Part shown: in pieces, positions 1-9,158 of the stretch
How the letters are laid out: each line of letters starts with the position of its first letter
How positions within the stretch are numbered: the first letter of the stretch is position 1
Origin: Acidobacteriota bacterium
Lineage (GTDB): Bacteria; Acidobacteriota; Thermoanaerobaculia; Gp7-AA8
DNA: 64,000 nt
Reading direction: 5' to 3'
Assembly (NCBI GenBank): GCA_021781455.1
Contig: JAJXWV010000047.1
Coordinates: forward strand, 62,001 to 126,000
Notes under the pieces: model-generated
The model's input: the letters and a program-made list of their open reading frames with translations, nothing else
What the model was told of the DNA's origin: nothing
The model's database searches: none
Position numbers and translations under genes: made by a program

Positions 1-179
1 ACGTTCACGGTCTGGGTCATCGCGTCGGTGCCGGTGGGCGCGGGCTGCGCCGCGGCGGGAGCGACGGTCTGAGTGGTCACGGTCCCAGGAGCAGGTTGGC
101 GACTTCGCGCTTTGCACGAGCTCATGACGAGCACAACAGATAAGACGATGAGGATGCGGGTCACTGCTTTTCGGCTCAC
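1..179 (-). CDS. Lipoprotein, N-terminal part only (runs off window)
   Basis: The minus strand reads from a GTG at 177-179 off the left edge without a stop, giving about 59 residues. The start is supported by GGAGAGAGG five bases upstream. The product begins VSRKAVTRILIVLSVVLVMSS-C, a short basic n-region, a hydrophobic stretch and a lipobox-like MSSC, so it should be exported and lipid-anchored. After the cysteine comes a low-complexity Pro/Ala/Thr-rich linker, typical of the region after a lipid anchor. The functional domain lies outside the window, so no role can be given. It is divergent from the ketosynthase gene, and the two share about 80 bases of promoter space. Confidence 0.6.
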   Translation of the reverse strand, partial: MSRKAVTRILIVLSVVLVMSSCKARSRQPAPGTVTTQTVAPAAAQPAPTGTDAMTQTVN

Positions 180-247
180 GACGACCTCTCTCCGGTTGAC
201 GCGTCAGGCGCGACGGTCGCTCATGCAATTTCCCTGACAGGATTCGC

Positions 248-253
248 TACAAT
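248..253 (+). promoter_or_regulatory. -10 box TACAAT of the ketosynthase gene
   Basis: TACAAT lies within CGCTACAATGCGC and ends only 8 bases before the ATG at 262. The predicted transcription start is therefore within about two bases of the start codon, and there is no Shine-Dalgarno sequence. This suggests a leaderless mRNA. No clear -35 box is seen. Confidence 0.5.
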
Positions 254-261
254 GCGCCGCC

Positions 262-1881
262 ATGGCTAAACGCAAGCGCATAGGCGTTTTCGGCTGGGGA
301 ATCGTTGCGCCGAAGTCGCCTGACATCGATGCGTTCGAACGAAACCTCGAACAGCCGGAAACGTGGCTCACCCCGTTCCGCGGCTACGGTCAATCGAACT
401 TTCTGGTTGGGTACCCGGACTTTGATTTTGAAACATACCATGACTGGTTCGACGAGCGATTCCCCCCCGCGAAGTTCGCGCAACTGAACGACAAGATGGG
501 GCCAATGGTGAAGTACGCCATCGGCTCATTCATCCAGTCGCTCTCACAAAACCAAGGGATCGAGAAGTACCTTCAGACGCTGGGAACGAAGTGCCACGTC
601 TACGTCGGCACCGGCCTGGGCGAGCTCACCGTCGCCTCGACCGAGGCGGTGCGCTACGACCGCGCGCAGCGCCGGTGGAACGAATTCTGGGGCGCCGCCG
701 AGCGCTGTGAGCCGCTGCGACGACACCGGGCCGGCCAGGCGGATTCCGGTGCGCCCCGCAATCCAGGGGAGCTCCCCATCGGATCGGAAGCGTGGATCGA
801 CGCCAAGCACGAGTGGGAAGCCTATTGGGCCGAGCGCAGCGATCAGCTCGCGGAGTATCTGGCCGAAGCCGCGGCCATCCTCGGCGAGCCGGTGCCGCCG
901 TCGTCCGGGTCCGCCAAGCTCTCCATGATCCGGCAGAAGCTGAACCGGATCAGGCAGCTGAACAGGAAGTGGGGCTGTCCGGAAGAACCGTGGGCGGCCG
1001 TGTCGCCGAACCTGCTCTGGAACATCTCCAACATTCCCGCGGCTCAGGTCTCCATGTTAGGCCGAATCACCGGCCCCGCTTTCGCCCCGATCGCCGCCTG
1101 CGCTTCCTTCGGCATCGCCGCCAAGATGGCCGTCGACTCCATCAACCTCGGCGAAGCGACGGCCGTCATCATCGGCATGACCGATCCTCCGCCCCATCCC
1201 CTGTCCATCTCCGCGTTCTACAACGCCAACGTCGTCTCTGCGGATGCCGACGTGTCGCGGCCGCTCACCGGGCTGAAGGGAACGCACGTCTCCGGAGGCT
1301 CCTGCGTCTGGATCGTCGGCGACGCCGAGGCGCTCATGGCACAGGGATTCCGACCGGTGGGCCTCGAGATCGTCGGCGTAGGCACTTCTTCGGACGCTCA
1401 CCACATCATCACCCCGTCGAAGGGTGGACCTCAGCTGGCGATGAAGGCCGCACTCGACAACGTAAAGGCCACCGACGTCACCACGTGGGACATGCATGCC
1501 ACCGCCACTCCCGGCGACGCCACCGAGATCGAGAACTCGCTGGAGATGCTCCACCCCGACGTCATCTTCACCGCCCGCAAGGGAACCTTCGGCCACGGCA
1601 TGTCGGTGGGCGGCGGATGGGAGCTCACCGCGCAGCACCTCGGTATGGCCAAGGGAAAACTCTTCCCCGTCCCGCTCAGCGAGGGCGAGCTCCACGCCGA
1701 CGTCAAGGTCCATTCGGCGAAGTTCGTCCATGAGGCCGGCTGCTCCGTTTCCGACGGATACAGCGGAAAGCTGAGCATGGGCATCGGCGGCGTCAATTCC
1801 TGTGTCATCAGCCGCCCCTGGGACCCGGAGTTCGTGGCCGCGCACCTGAAGCAGGCAGGCCACACTGCGAAGGCGAGCTGA
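262..1881 (+). CDS. Beta-ketoacyl-ACP synthase family protein (KAS/FabF-like)
   Basis: This is a 539-residue thiolase-fold condensing enzyme. The catalytic triad is visible: Cys280 in IAACASFGIA, His412 in DMHATATPGD (the HGTGT-like motif) and His445 with Lys440 in RKGTFGHGMSVGGG. Such enzymes join an acyl thioester to malonyl-ACP by decarboxylative Claisen condensation. It is about 120 residues longer than FabF. The extra length is an insertion around residues 135-250, rich in Trp, Arg and Glu, between the N-terminal part and the active-site cysteine. There is no acyl carrier protein, ketoreductase or acyltransferase next to it, so substrate and pathway are unknown. It could make an unusual lipid or a polyketide-like product. 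The start is set by the -10 box 8 bases upstream. Confidence 0.85.
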   Translation: MAKRKRIGVFGWGIVAPKSPDIDAFERNLEQPETWLTPFRGYGQSNFLVGYPDFDFETYHDWFDERFPPAKFAQLNDKMGPMVKYAIGSFIQSLSQNQGIEKYLQTLGTKCHVYVGTGLGELTVASTEAVRYDRAQRRWNEFWGAAERCEPLRRHRAGQADSGAPRNPGELPIGSEAWIDAKHEWEAYWAERSDQLAEYLAEAAAILGEPVPPSSGSAKLSMIRQKLNRIRQLNRKWGCPEEPWAAVSPNLLWNISNIPAAQVSMLGRITGPAFAPIAACASFGIAAKMAVDSINLGEATAVIIGMTDPPPHPLSISAFYNANVVSADADVSRPLTGLKGTHVSGGSCVWIVGDAEALMAQGFRPVGLEIVGVGTSSDAHHIITPSKGGPQLAMKAALDNVKATDVTTWDMHATATPGDATEIENSLEMLHPDVIFTARKGTFGHGMSVGGGWELTAQHLGMAKGKLFPVPLSEGELHADVKVHSAKFVHEAGCSVSDGYSGKLSMGIGGVNSCVISRPWDPEFVAAHLKQAGHTAKAS

Positions 1882-1948
1882 GAGCCGGATCTACATCACG
1901 TAGAAACCGCGGCCTGCCTTCCTCACAACTCGCCGCGACCCGCTCCTC

Positions 1949-2169
1949 GTGTGGGACAGGCTTTCCAGCCTGTCCTCCGATCGTCCGCCCTCGGGGACCC
2001 GCGAGACGGACGAAGCAGTGGTCAGCCGATCGTCGACGGCGGCCTAATATGTGCCCGTCCTGGAATTCGATTGGAGCAATGACATGCGGATGAAGATCTG
2101 GTTCGCCACGGCTGTCCTCATTCTCGGTGTGCTCACCTCGGCTCCGGCCCTGGAAAGCCTGCCCCACAC
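1949..2169. repeat. Inverted pair of dispersed CAGGCTTTCCAGCCTG elements flanking a gene remnant
   Basis: GTGTGGGACAGGCTTTCC at 1949-1966, followed by AGCCTGTCC, is a compact palindrome. GGAAAGCCTGCCCCACAC at 2152-2169 is a half copy in the opposite orientation. Related copies occur at 10748, 35544, 44875, 50535 and 55812. Between the two copies lies the N-terminal remnant of a secreted protein. A third dispersed word, GGCTCAGAGCGACGGGG, follows directly at 2176. Confidence 0.7.
2084..2158 (+). pseudogene. Remnant: promoter and signal peptide of a lost secreted protein
   Basis: A -10-like TAATAT (2045-2050), an SD-like TTGGAG (2071-2076) and the ATG at 2084 introduce a convincing signal peptide beginning MRMKIWFATAVLILGVLTSA and ending near APALE. 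The frame then runs directly into the dispersed repeat GGAAAGCCTGCCCCACAC and non-protein-like sequence. It stays open only to 2338, inside the opposing rmlD gene. I infer that the mature part of the protein was deleted and the junction is now occupied by repeat DNA. An unrelated very small secreted peptide cannot be excluded. Confidence 0.45.
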
Positions 2170-2177
2170 CGACCGGC

Positions 2178-3101
2178 TCAGAGCGACGGGGGGATCGCCT
2201 GTGCTCTTCCCTTGGACACGTAGTCCGCCAGCGCGGCCGTCCAGTGGCGCATCGGCAGGAGGCCGAGTCGCTCCGACTCGAGGCAGCGCATCGGCGTGTA
2301 GCGCGGCCGCGGCGCGCGCATCAGCGTGCTCTCGCTGACCGGCTCGATGAAGCTCTCCGCGGAACCCACGAGCCGCGCGGCTTCCCGCGCAAACTCTTCG
2401 TACGTGCAGGTTCCGCTGTTCACGATGTGATACGTCGCCGGCCCGCCGACGCTGAGGATCTCCTGCAGGCGATGGACGAGATCGACGACGTATGTGGTGC
2501 TCGCCCAGATGTCGCGGATGGCCTTCACCCGCTCTCCGTTCCTGAGGCGCTGAGCGGCTGTGGCGAGAAAGCTCTCTTTTCCGTGTCCGAACACCCATGA
2601 CGTGCGGATGATGAAAGCGCGATCGCAGCGCTCGATGACGGCGCGTTCGCCCTCCGCTTTGGTCTTGCCGTAGACGTTCACCGGACGTGGCTCGTCGCCG
2701 ATCGTGTAGAAGTCTGACGCGGCAGCAGGCTGCTGCCGCCCCGGCCGGCTGGCAGCCGGCGCTTCGATCGCGGGACCGCGCGCGCCGTCGAAAACATAGT
2801 TCGTGCTGAAATGGACGACAGTCGCTCCGATCGACGCGGCGGCCGCGGCGATGTTCGACGGCCCGGCGACATTGACGGCGCGCGCCAGGTCAGGCCGGCT
2901 CTCGCATTCGTCCACACCGATGACGGCGCAGTTGAAGACGACCGCGGGCCGGAGCACGCGGAACACACGGCGAACGGCAGCCTCATCGACGATGTCGAGC
3001 TCGGAGTGAGAGAGCGCGATGACGTCGTCCTTACGCTCGAGTTGCGACCTCAGCTCCCTCGCCACCAGACCGGCCGCGCCGGTAATGACGGTCCGCGCCA
3101 T
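2178..3101 (-). CDS. dTDP-4-dehydrorhamnose reductase-like NAD(P)-dependent sugar reductase (RmlD family)
   Basis: This is a 307-residue extended SDR protein. GAAGLVARELRSQL (residues 8-21) is the GxxGxxG nucleotide-binding loop; FSTNYVFDG and NVYGKTKAEGE carry the Thr/Ser-Tyr-Lys catalytic set of RmlD-type enzymes (Tyr and Lys in YGKTK). The family reduces dTDP-4-keto-6-deoxysugars to dTDP-L-rhamnose or makes related sugar nucleotides in the cytoplasm. No rmlA, rmlB or rmlC is nearby, so the exact substrate is inferred only. Between VFDG and NVYG the protein carries about 15 extra residues (IEAPAASRPGRQQPAAAS), encoded by two DNA palindromes of the dispersed family (2719-2760). GGGAG lies 13 bases upstream of the ATG. 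Confidence 0.85.
   Translation of the reverse strand: MARTVITGAAGLVARELRSQLERKDDVIALSHSELDIVDEAAVRRVFRVLRPAVVFNCAVIGVDECESRPDLARAVNVAGPSNIAAAAASIGATVVHFSTNYVFDGARGPAIEAPAASRPGRQQPAAASDFYTIGDEPRPVNVYGKTKAEGERAVIERCDRAFIIRTSWVFGHGKESFLATAAQRLRNGERVKAIRDIWASTTYVVDLVHRLQEILSVGGPATYHIVNSGTCTYEEFAREAARLVGSAESFIEPVSESTLMRAPRPRYTPMRCLESERLGLLPMRHWTAALADYVSKGRAQAIPPSL
2719..2760. repeat. Two palindromic elements inserted in frame inside rmlD
   Basis: The first palindrome has GCGGCAGCA at 2719-2727, the loop ggc, and its exact reverse complement at 2731-2739. The second has GCCGGCT at 2744-2750, the loop ggc, and AGCCGGC at 2754-2760. The second matches intergenic copies with a tcc loop near 35440 and 46403. 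The insertion keeps the reading frame and falls in a loop before the conserved YGKTK motif. Confidence 0.7.
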
Positions 3102-3223
3102 TGCCGATTCGACTCCCTACTGGAACTCGATCCCCGTCCGCATCGCGAAAGTGTACCGGACGGCGACGGGCCGGCTCACGGGTCGAAGCGAGAAAGTATC
3201 CTTGCGGGTCGCCGCCGCAGTCC

Positions 3224-3598
3224 TCAGCGCCGTGTCAGATGACGCGGCGTGGCCTTCACCAGCGCCCCTTCGCGGTCGATGCCGTGGCGTTTGTCGAGCA
3301 GGGTCTGGCGGATGTAGTCGAGCAGGCGATCGAACTCCATGTCCGCTTCGTGCATCATGCGCGCGAGGTGGAGGACGACTTCGACGCCGGCCAGATTGAC
3401 ACCGAGATCGCGCGTGAGAGTGAGGATCATCTCCAGCTTGTGGATCTCGTCTTCGCCGTACAGGCGCGTGTTGCCCGACGTGCGGGCCGGCTTGATCAGC
3501 CCCTCGCGTTCGTAGAGCCGCAGCGTCTGCGGGTGAATGTTGTACCGCTCCGCGATGATCGAGATCATCACGTAGCCGTCTGATCTGCGTCGCGGCAT
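3224..3598 (-). CDS. hspR: HspR-type MerR-family heat-shock repressor
   Basis: This 124-residue protein has a MerR-type winged helix-turn-helix in residues 11-75: ISIIAERYNIHPQTLRLYER, then EGLIKPARTSGNTRLY. A coiled-coil-like helix follows (HEADMEFDRLLDYIRQTLL). It lacks the effector domain of classical MerR proteins, as HspR does. HspR represses dnaK operons at HAIR sites and uses DnaK as co-repressor (known from Streptomyces). Here it lies directly downstream of dnaK on the same strand, which supports the assignment, although grpE and dnaJ are absent. The ATG at 3598 is preceded by GAGGAA ten bases upstream. That putative Shine-Dalgarno is the last unit of the neighbouring repeat array. 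Confidence 0.85.
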   Translation of the reverse strand: MPRRRSDGYVMISIIAERYNIHPQTLRLYEREGLIKPARTSGNTRLYGEDEIHKLEMILTLTRDLGVNLAGVEVVLHLARMMHEADMEFDRLLDYIRQTLLDKRHGIDREGALVKATPRHLTRR

Positions 3599-3605
3599 TT
3601 TGAGT

Positions 3606-3895
3606 TGGTTCCTCGGGTTCCTGGTTCCTCGGGTTCCTGGTTCCTGGTTCCTGGTTCCTGGTTCCTGGGTTCCTGGGTTCCTGGTTCCTGGTTCCTGGTT
3701 CCTGGTTCCTGGTTCCTGGTTCCTGGGTTCCTCGGGTTCCTAGGTTCCTGGTTCCTGGGTTCCTGGTTCCTGGGTTCCTCGGGTTCCTAGGTTCTCAGAG
3801 CAAACCCGAGGAACCCCGAGGAACCCCGAGGAACCCCGAGGAACCCCGAGGAACCCCGAGGAACCCCGAGGAACCCCGAGGAACCTAGGAACCCC
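3606..3895. repeat. Large tandem-arm hairpin repeat, GGTTCCTCGG family, between dnaK and hspR
   Basis: The left arm (3606-3793) is about 25 copies of the 7-10 base word GGTTCCT(G/CGG). The right arm (3802-3895) is its reverse complement in 10-base periods, CGAGGAACCC. The arms are unequal, so many registers can pair. On the minus strand this would be a very long stem in the dnaK-hspR mRNA spacer. The same word family recurs at 32512-32812 and 61313-61392. Confidence 0.9.
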
Positions 3896-3912
3896 ATGCA
3901 ATAGCTTTCACG

Positions 3913-5835
<1,923 letters not shown>

Positions 5836-5859
5836 AATTGCTTCTCCTTCTATGACTTA

Positions 5860-5974
5860 GCAGTATATGAGTCTACTGCCATCAACTTTAACTGAAGACG
5901 TAAACCTGAGTCTAGCATTGTTAATTCCCGATGCGAAGAGCGTTCCGGCGTGCTTAAGCGGCAGGCGACTCAAG
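5860..5974 (-). promoter_or_regulatory. dnaK promoter region with inverted repeat and HAIR-like site
   Basis: On the minus strand a -10-like TATACT lies inside an inverted repeat, GCAGTA and TACTGC (5860-5879), 25-45 bases before the dnaK start. Farther upstream (5953-5974) the minus strand has CTTGAGT, 8 bases, then GCTTAAG. The HspR consensus is CTTGAGT-N7-ACTCAAG, so one half-site is perfect and the other matches 5 of 7 with a spacer one base too long. It is plausible but weak as an HspR operator. The rest of the 5836-6136 gap shows no gene. Confidence 0.35.
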
Positions 5975-6136
5975 CGCTTACCTTCAGGCTGGCTCGACAA
6001 CCGCACGCGGTGCCCGGAGGTCGCTGCACCTCGAACGAACGAGATCTGCGCGTCGTCTCAGCAAAGACACGAGCCCGTCGAATGAGATGCGACGGCAGCT
6101 TGTTATCATCGCCGCAAATCGGAGGAGAAATTCTCA

Positions 6137-6853
6137 ATGGATCAATTCCAACAGCAACCAGCCTGGATCAGCTCGAGCACGGTGGAGACGGATCTGCGGG
6201 TACGGACCTTCGTCCGCACCGTGTACGCATGGATGTTCGGAGGCCTGCTGCTGACCGCCTTCGCGTCGATGTGGGTGATCAGCTCGCGCGCCATGCAGCA
6301 GATGATCTTCGGCAACCGCATCGTTCCGTTCGTGCTCTTCGGCGCGGAGTTGCTTCTCGTGTTCGGCCTCTCGGCCGCGCTCCAGCGGCTCTCCAGCGCC
6401 GCCGCGGCATCGATGTTTCTGATCTTCTCGCTGCTGAACGGCCTGAGCCTCAGCGCGATCTTCTTCGTCTACACGCAGGCGTCGATCGTTCAGGCTTTTG
6501 TCACGGCGGCCGGCATGTTCGGGGCGATGGCCGTCTTCGGCCTGGTCACGAAGAAGGACCTCACTTCCTGGGGATCGTTCTTCTTCATGGGCCTGATCGG
6601 GATCGTGATCTGCTCGGTGGTGAACATCTTTCTGCACTCCGGCGGGCTTTCGTTCGTGATCAGCGTCGTCGGCGTGTTCGTCTTCGTCGGGCTGACGGCC
6701 TACGACAACCAGAAGCTGAAGAGATACGCGACGGTGACCGGCGACATGCAGCAGAACCTCGCCATCGTCGGGGCCTTGGCTCTCTACCTCGATTTCATCA
6801 ACCTGTTCATCATGCTCCTCCGCCTCTTCGGCGGCGGCAACCGGCGCAACTAA
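6137..6853 (+). CDS. Bax inhibitor-1 (BI-1)/YccA family membrane protein
   Basis: This 238-residue protein has about seven hydrophobic helices, starting near residue 30 and ending in LALYLDFINLFIMLLRLFGGG. The last segment is the family hallmark: an acidic residue in the final helix before a basic tail. The bacterial family includes YccA, which modulates FtsH, and BsYetJ, a pH-gated calcium leak channel, so a role in membrane proteostasis or ion leak is inferred. The start follows GGAGGAG seven bases upstream, and a TATCAT -10-like box sits at 6104-6109. It is transcribed alone and ends at a hairpin terminator. Confidence 0.9.
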   Translation: MDQFQQQPAWISSSTVETDLRVRTFVRTVYAWMFGGLLLTAFASMWVISSRAMQQMIFGNRIVPFVLFGAELLLVFGLSAALQRLSSAAAASMFLIFSLLNGLSLSAIFFVYTQASIVQAFVTAAGMFGAMAVFGLVTKKDLTSWGSFFFMGLIGIVICSVVNIFLHSGGLSFVISVVGVFVFVGLTAYDNQKLKRYATVTGDMQQNLAIVGALALYLDFINLFIMLLRLFGGGNRRN

Positions 6854-6873
6854 CAGAGAAACGCTCTTCGCGA

Positions 6874-6903
6874 GACGGCGGCCGCGTGGCCGCCGTCGTC
6901 TTT
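6874..6903 (+). terminator. Intrinsic terminator of the BI-1 gene
   Basis: GACGGCGGCC (6874-6883), a 4-base loop, GGCCGCCGTC (6888-6897), then gtcttt. It begins 21 bases after the stop codon. The U-tract is short, so the strength is uncertain. Confidence 0.6.
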
Positions 6904-6922
6904 GCAGCGATCGCCTGACGGT

Positions 6923-7072
6923 TCAGTGCAGCGCCGCGGCCACGCTCTGCAGGCAGTCCCTCACCGCGGCCAGGATCTGTTCCGCGCGAATCGGTTTCGG
7001 GACGACATCGCAGACTTCGATGCGCTCCAGCTCCGCGCGGACGCGCTCGGAGTCGTCGGCGGTCATGCTGTG
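6923..7072 (-). pseudogene. Response-regulator receiver domain remnant (C-terminal third)
   Basis: The minus strand encodes a block reading MTADDSERVRAELERI, then CDVVPKPIRAEQILAAVRDCL before the stop at 6923-6925. This is the alpha4-beta5-alpha5 end of a REC domain, with the conserved Lys-Pro switch residue (PKP). Upstream the frame continues into unrelated, Trp/Arg-rich sequence and then the repeat at 7235. The phosphorylated Asp and the N-terminal part are missing. I infer a decayed two-component response regulator. Confidence 0.55.
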
Positions 7073-7234
7073 CAGAGCACTCCCGGAGAATGGGGCACAG
7101 ACGATTCCGCCTGTGCCGAGGTGATGGTTGGATTCAGAGTACCGGTGTTGCCATTGCCGAGGAACGTCCCATTCGCGAGGGGAAGCGGCCCCGGATTCGC
7201 CATGGTCGGCACGACATCCGGCGAGCCACAAAAG

Positions 7235-7351
7235 AGTGCTGAGTGCTGAGTGCTGAGTGCTGAGTGCTGAGTCTGGTTAAGCGGCGAGCTCGGCAGTCTC
7301 AAACCAATCCAGCCTCAACACTCAGTACTCAGCACTCAGCACTCAGCACTC
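7235..7351. repeat. Tandem-arm hairpin repeat, CTCAGCACT family
   Basis: The left arm (7235-7273) is about five copies of GAGTGCT. The right arm (7315-7351) is tandem CACTCAGTACTCAGCACTCAG, its reverse complement. The arms enclose about 40 bases. The element lies just upstream of the BON lipoprotein gene. Confidence 0.85.
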
Positions 7352-7405
7352 CGCCGGGTACAGCGGTTGCTATCCCGTTCGACCGTGACTCAAGGAGGGC
7401 AGTTC

Positions 7406-7693
7406 ATGAACAAGAAGTTGTATCTCGCCACGGTTTTTCTTCTGATCTTCGGGCTCGCGTGCGGCTCGATCAACCGCGTGATCCCGACGGATGAGGCGAT
7501 GAAGGCGGACGTCAAAGGCAAGATCGCCGAGGTCTATCCAGCAAAGGCGACTGAGATCGGTGTGAGCGTCGATCACTCCGTGGTTACGCTCAGCGGAACG
7601 GTCGACTCGGCCACGCAGCGCAATGCCATCGGCGACGCTGCCAACAGCGTCCACGGCGTCAAGCAGGTGATCAACGAAATCCAGGTGAAGTAG
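7406..7693 (+). CDS. BON-domain lipoprotein
   Basis: The ATG at 7406 is chosen because AAGGAGG lies 7 bases upstream and the product starts MNKKLYLATVFLLIFGLAC, a lipoprotein signal with lipobox GLAC (Cys19 is the lipidated residue). The mature part (about 30-95) is one BON domain: ADVKGKIAEVYPAK, VSVDHSVVTLSGTVDSATQR and VHGVKQVINEIQVK. BON domains occur in osmotically induced periplasmic or outer-membrane proteins such as OsmY and are thought to bind phospholipids. At 95 residues it is a minimal single-domain form. It is probably tethered to a membrane leaflet facing the periplasm. Confidence 0.85.
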   Translation: MNKKLYLATVFLLIFGLACGSINRVIPTDEAMKADVKGKIAEVYPAKATEIGVSVDHSVVTLSGTVDSATQRNAIGDAANSVHGVKQVINEIQVK

Positions 7694-7698
7694 AGAAT

Positions 7699-7779
7699 CG
7701 GTCACCGGGTCACCCGGTTTCCAGGTCTCCGGGGGCATTCACTCGCGGCTCCCGGTGACCCGGTAACCTGGTGACCCGG
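7699..7779. repeat. Tandem-arm hairpin repeat, GGTGACCCGG family
   Basis: The left arm (7699-7731) repeats CGGTCACCGGGTCACCCGG. The right arm (7750-7779) repeats CCCGGTGACCCGGT. It fills the spacer between the BON lipoprotein and the purine permease. Confidence 0.8.
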
Positions 7780-7810
7780 CAATGCCTCGCGGGGCGCGCC
7801 GCCGGAGCGA

Positions 7811-7816
7811 TAGACT
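7811..7816 (+). promoter_or_regulatory. -10 box TAGACT of the purine permease gene
   Basis: TAGACT ends 12 bases before the ATG at 7829, and there is no Shine-Dalgarno sequence. A GTG at 7817 directly abuts the box and cannot be a start if this is the promoter. The mRNA is probably leaderless or nearly so. Confidence 0.4.
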
Positions 7817-7828
7817 GTGGCCGGCCCC

Positions 7829-9142
7829 ATGCGCACGCGCTTTGCCATCGAGGAACGCGGGAGCAGCGTCCGGACGGAAATCGTCGGCGGCATCACCACC
7901 TTCGTCTCGATGGCGTACATCATCGTGGTCAACCCGGCCATCCTCGAGTTTGCCGGGATTCCGCCCGGCCCGAGCACGATCGCCACGATTCTGACCGCCG
8001 CGTTCGGAACGCTGCTGATGGGGCTTTACGCGAACCGGCCGATCGCGGTCGCGCCGTACATGGGCGAGAACGCCTTCATCGCCTTCGGTCTGGCAGCATT
8101 CGGAATCGGATGGCAGCAGCGACTGGGCGCGGTGTTCATCAGCGGCCTGGTGTTTCTGTTGATCACCTTTCTGGGCGTGCGGACCTGGCTGGCGGACTCG
8201 ATCTCTCCATCGCTCAAGCAGAGCTTCGCCGCCGGCATCGGGCTCTTTCTGACGTTCATCGGCCTGGTGGAGACCGGCATCGTCACGAGCGCGAAGGCCG
8301 TCCCGGTGCAGATCGGAAACCTGCGCGAGCCGACGGCGCTGCTGGCCGTGGCCGGTTTCGTGATCACGTCCGCGCTGCTGTATCGCCGGGTGAAAGGCGC
8401 CATCCTCATCGGCATGGTCGTCACTGCCACCGCCGGCATTCTCCTCGGCTACGGAAAGGCGCCCCAGGGCATCGTGGCGCTGCCGTTCCGCGGCGCGTAC
8501 GACCTCGCGCCGATCGCCTTCCAGCTGGACGTCGTCTCGATTCTGCGCCTCTCGTTCCTCCCCATTCTGCTGACTCTCTTTCTCATGTCGCTGCTGGACA
8601 CGCTGGGAACGCTCGTGGGCGTAGGTGCCGCCGCCGGCATGCTCGACGAGCACGGCAATTTCCCGGACATCAAGAAGCCGATGGTGGTCGACGCGCTTTC
8701 GTGCGTCTTCAGCGGCCTGGCCGGAACGTCGACCAGCGGTGCGTACATCGAGTCGGCCACCGGCATCCGCGAGGGAGCGCGAACCGGTCTGGCCTCAGTC
8801 GTGACTGCCGCGCTCTTCGTCGTCTCGCTGTTCCTGATCCCGCTATTCGAGCCGATGCAGGCGCTGCGCTACGCCTACGCGCCGCCGCTGATGATCGTCG
8901 GAATGCTGATGCTCTCGTCGGTGACGAGGATCGATTTCGACGACCTCACCGAGCTCGTCCCCGCCTTCACGACCATCGTGGTCATGGCCTTCACGTACAA
9001 CATTGCCAACGGGCTGACCGCCGGCCTGGTGCTTCATCCGCTGATGAAGCTGATCACCGGGCGGTATCGAGAGGTGCGCGCCGGGTCGATCGCGCTGGCG
9101 CTGCTCTGCCTGGTGTACTACTTCTTCGGGATCGTGCACTGA
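7829..9142 (+). CDS. NCS2-family purine permease, AzgA type
   Basis: This 437-residue, very hydrophobic protein has 12-14 membrane segments. It starts MRTRFAIEERGSSVRTEIVGG, followed by ITTFVSMAYIIVVNPAIL, the signature of AzgA/PbuG-type (COG2252) transporters. APYMGENAFIAFG, LDTLGTLVGVG and GTSTSGAYIESATGI are the substrate-site motifs of the two half-helices. Family members import adenine, guanine or hypoxanthine with protons across the inner membrane. The exact base cannot be read from sequence. The downstream FAD enzyme gene is convergent, 16 bases away. A longer start at GTG 7817 is possible but overlaps the likely promoter. Confidence 0.9.
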   Translation: MRTRFAIEERGSSVRTEIVGGITTFVSMAYIIVVNPAILEFAGIPPGPSTIATILTAAFGTLLMGLYANRPIAVAPYMGENAFIAFGLAAFGIGWQQRLGAVFISGLVFLLITFLGVRTWLADSISPSLKQSFAAGIGLFLTFIGLVETGIVTSAKAVPVQIGNLREPTALLAVAGFVITSALLYRRVKGAILIGMVVTATAGILLGYGKAPQGIVALPFRGAYDLAPIAFQLDVVSILRLSFLPILLTLFLMSLLDTLGTLVGVGAAAGMLDEHGNFPDIKKPMVVDALSCVFSGLAGTSTSGAYIESATGIREGARTGLASVVTAALFVVSLFLIPLFEPMQALRYAYAPPLMIVGMLMLSSVTRIDFDDLTELVPAFTTIVVMAFTYNIANGLTAGLVLHPLMKLITGRYREVRAGSIALALLCLVYYFFGIVH

Positions 9143-9158
9143 GACCCGGCGGCGGTTG

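Noticed and set aside
3605-3790. A 61-residue open frame of repeated WFLVPGS-type peptides, and similar frames over other arrays
   Set aside because: The 7-base period cycles all three frames and lacks stops by composition. There is no ribosome site and no gene-like codon use; it is a by-product of the repeat.
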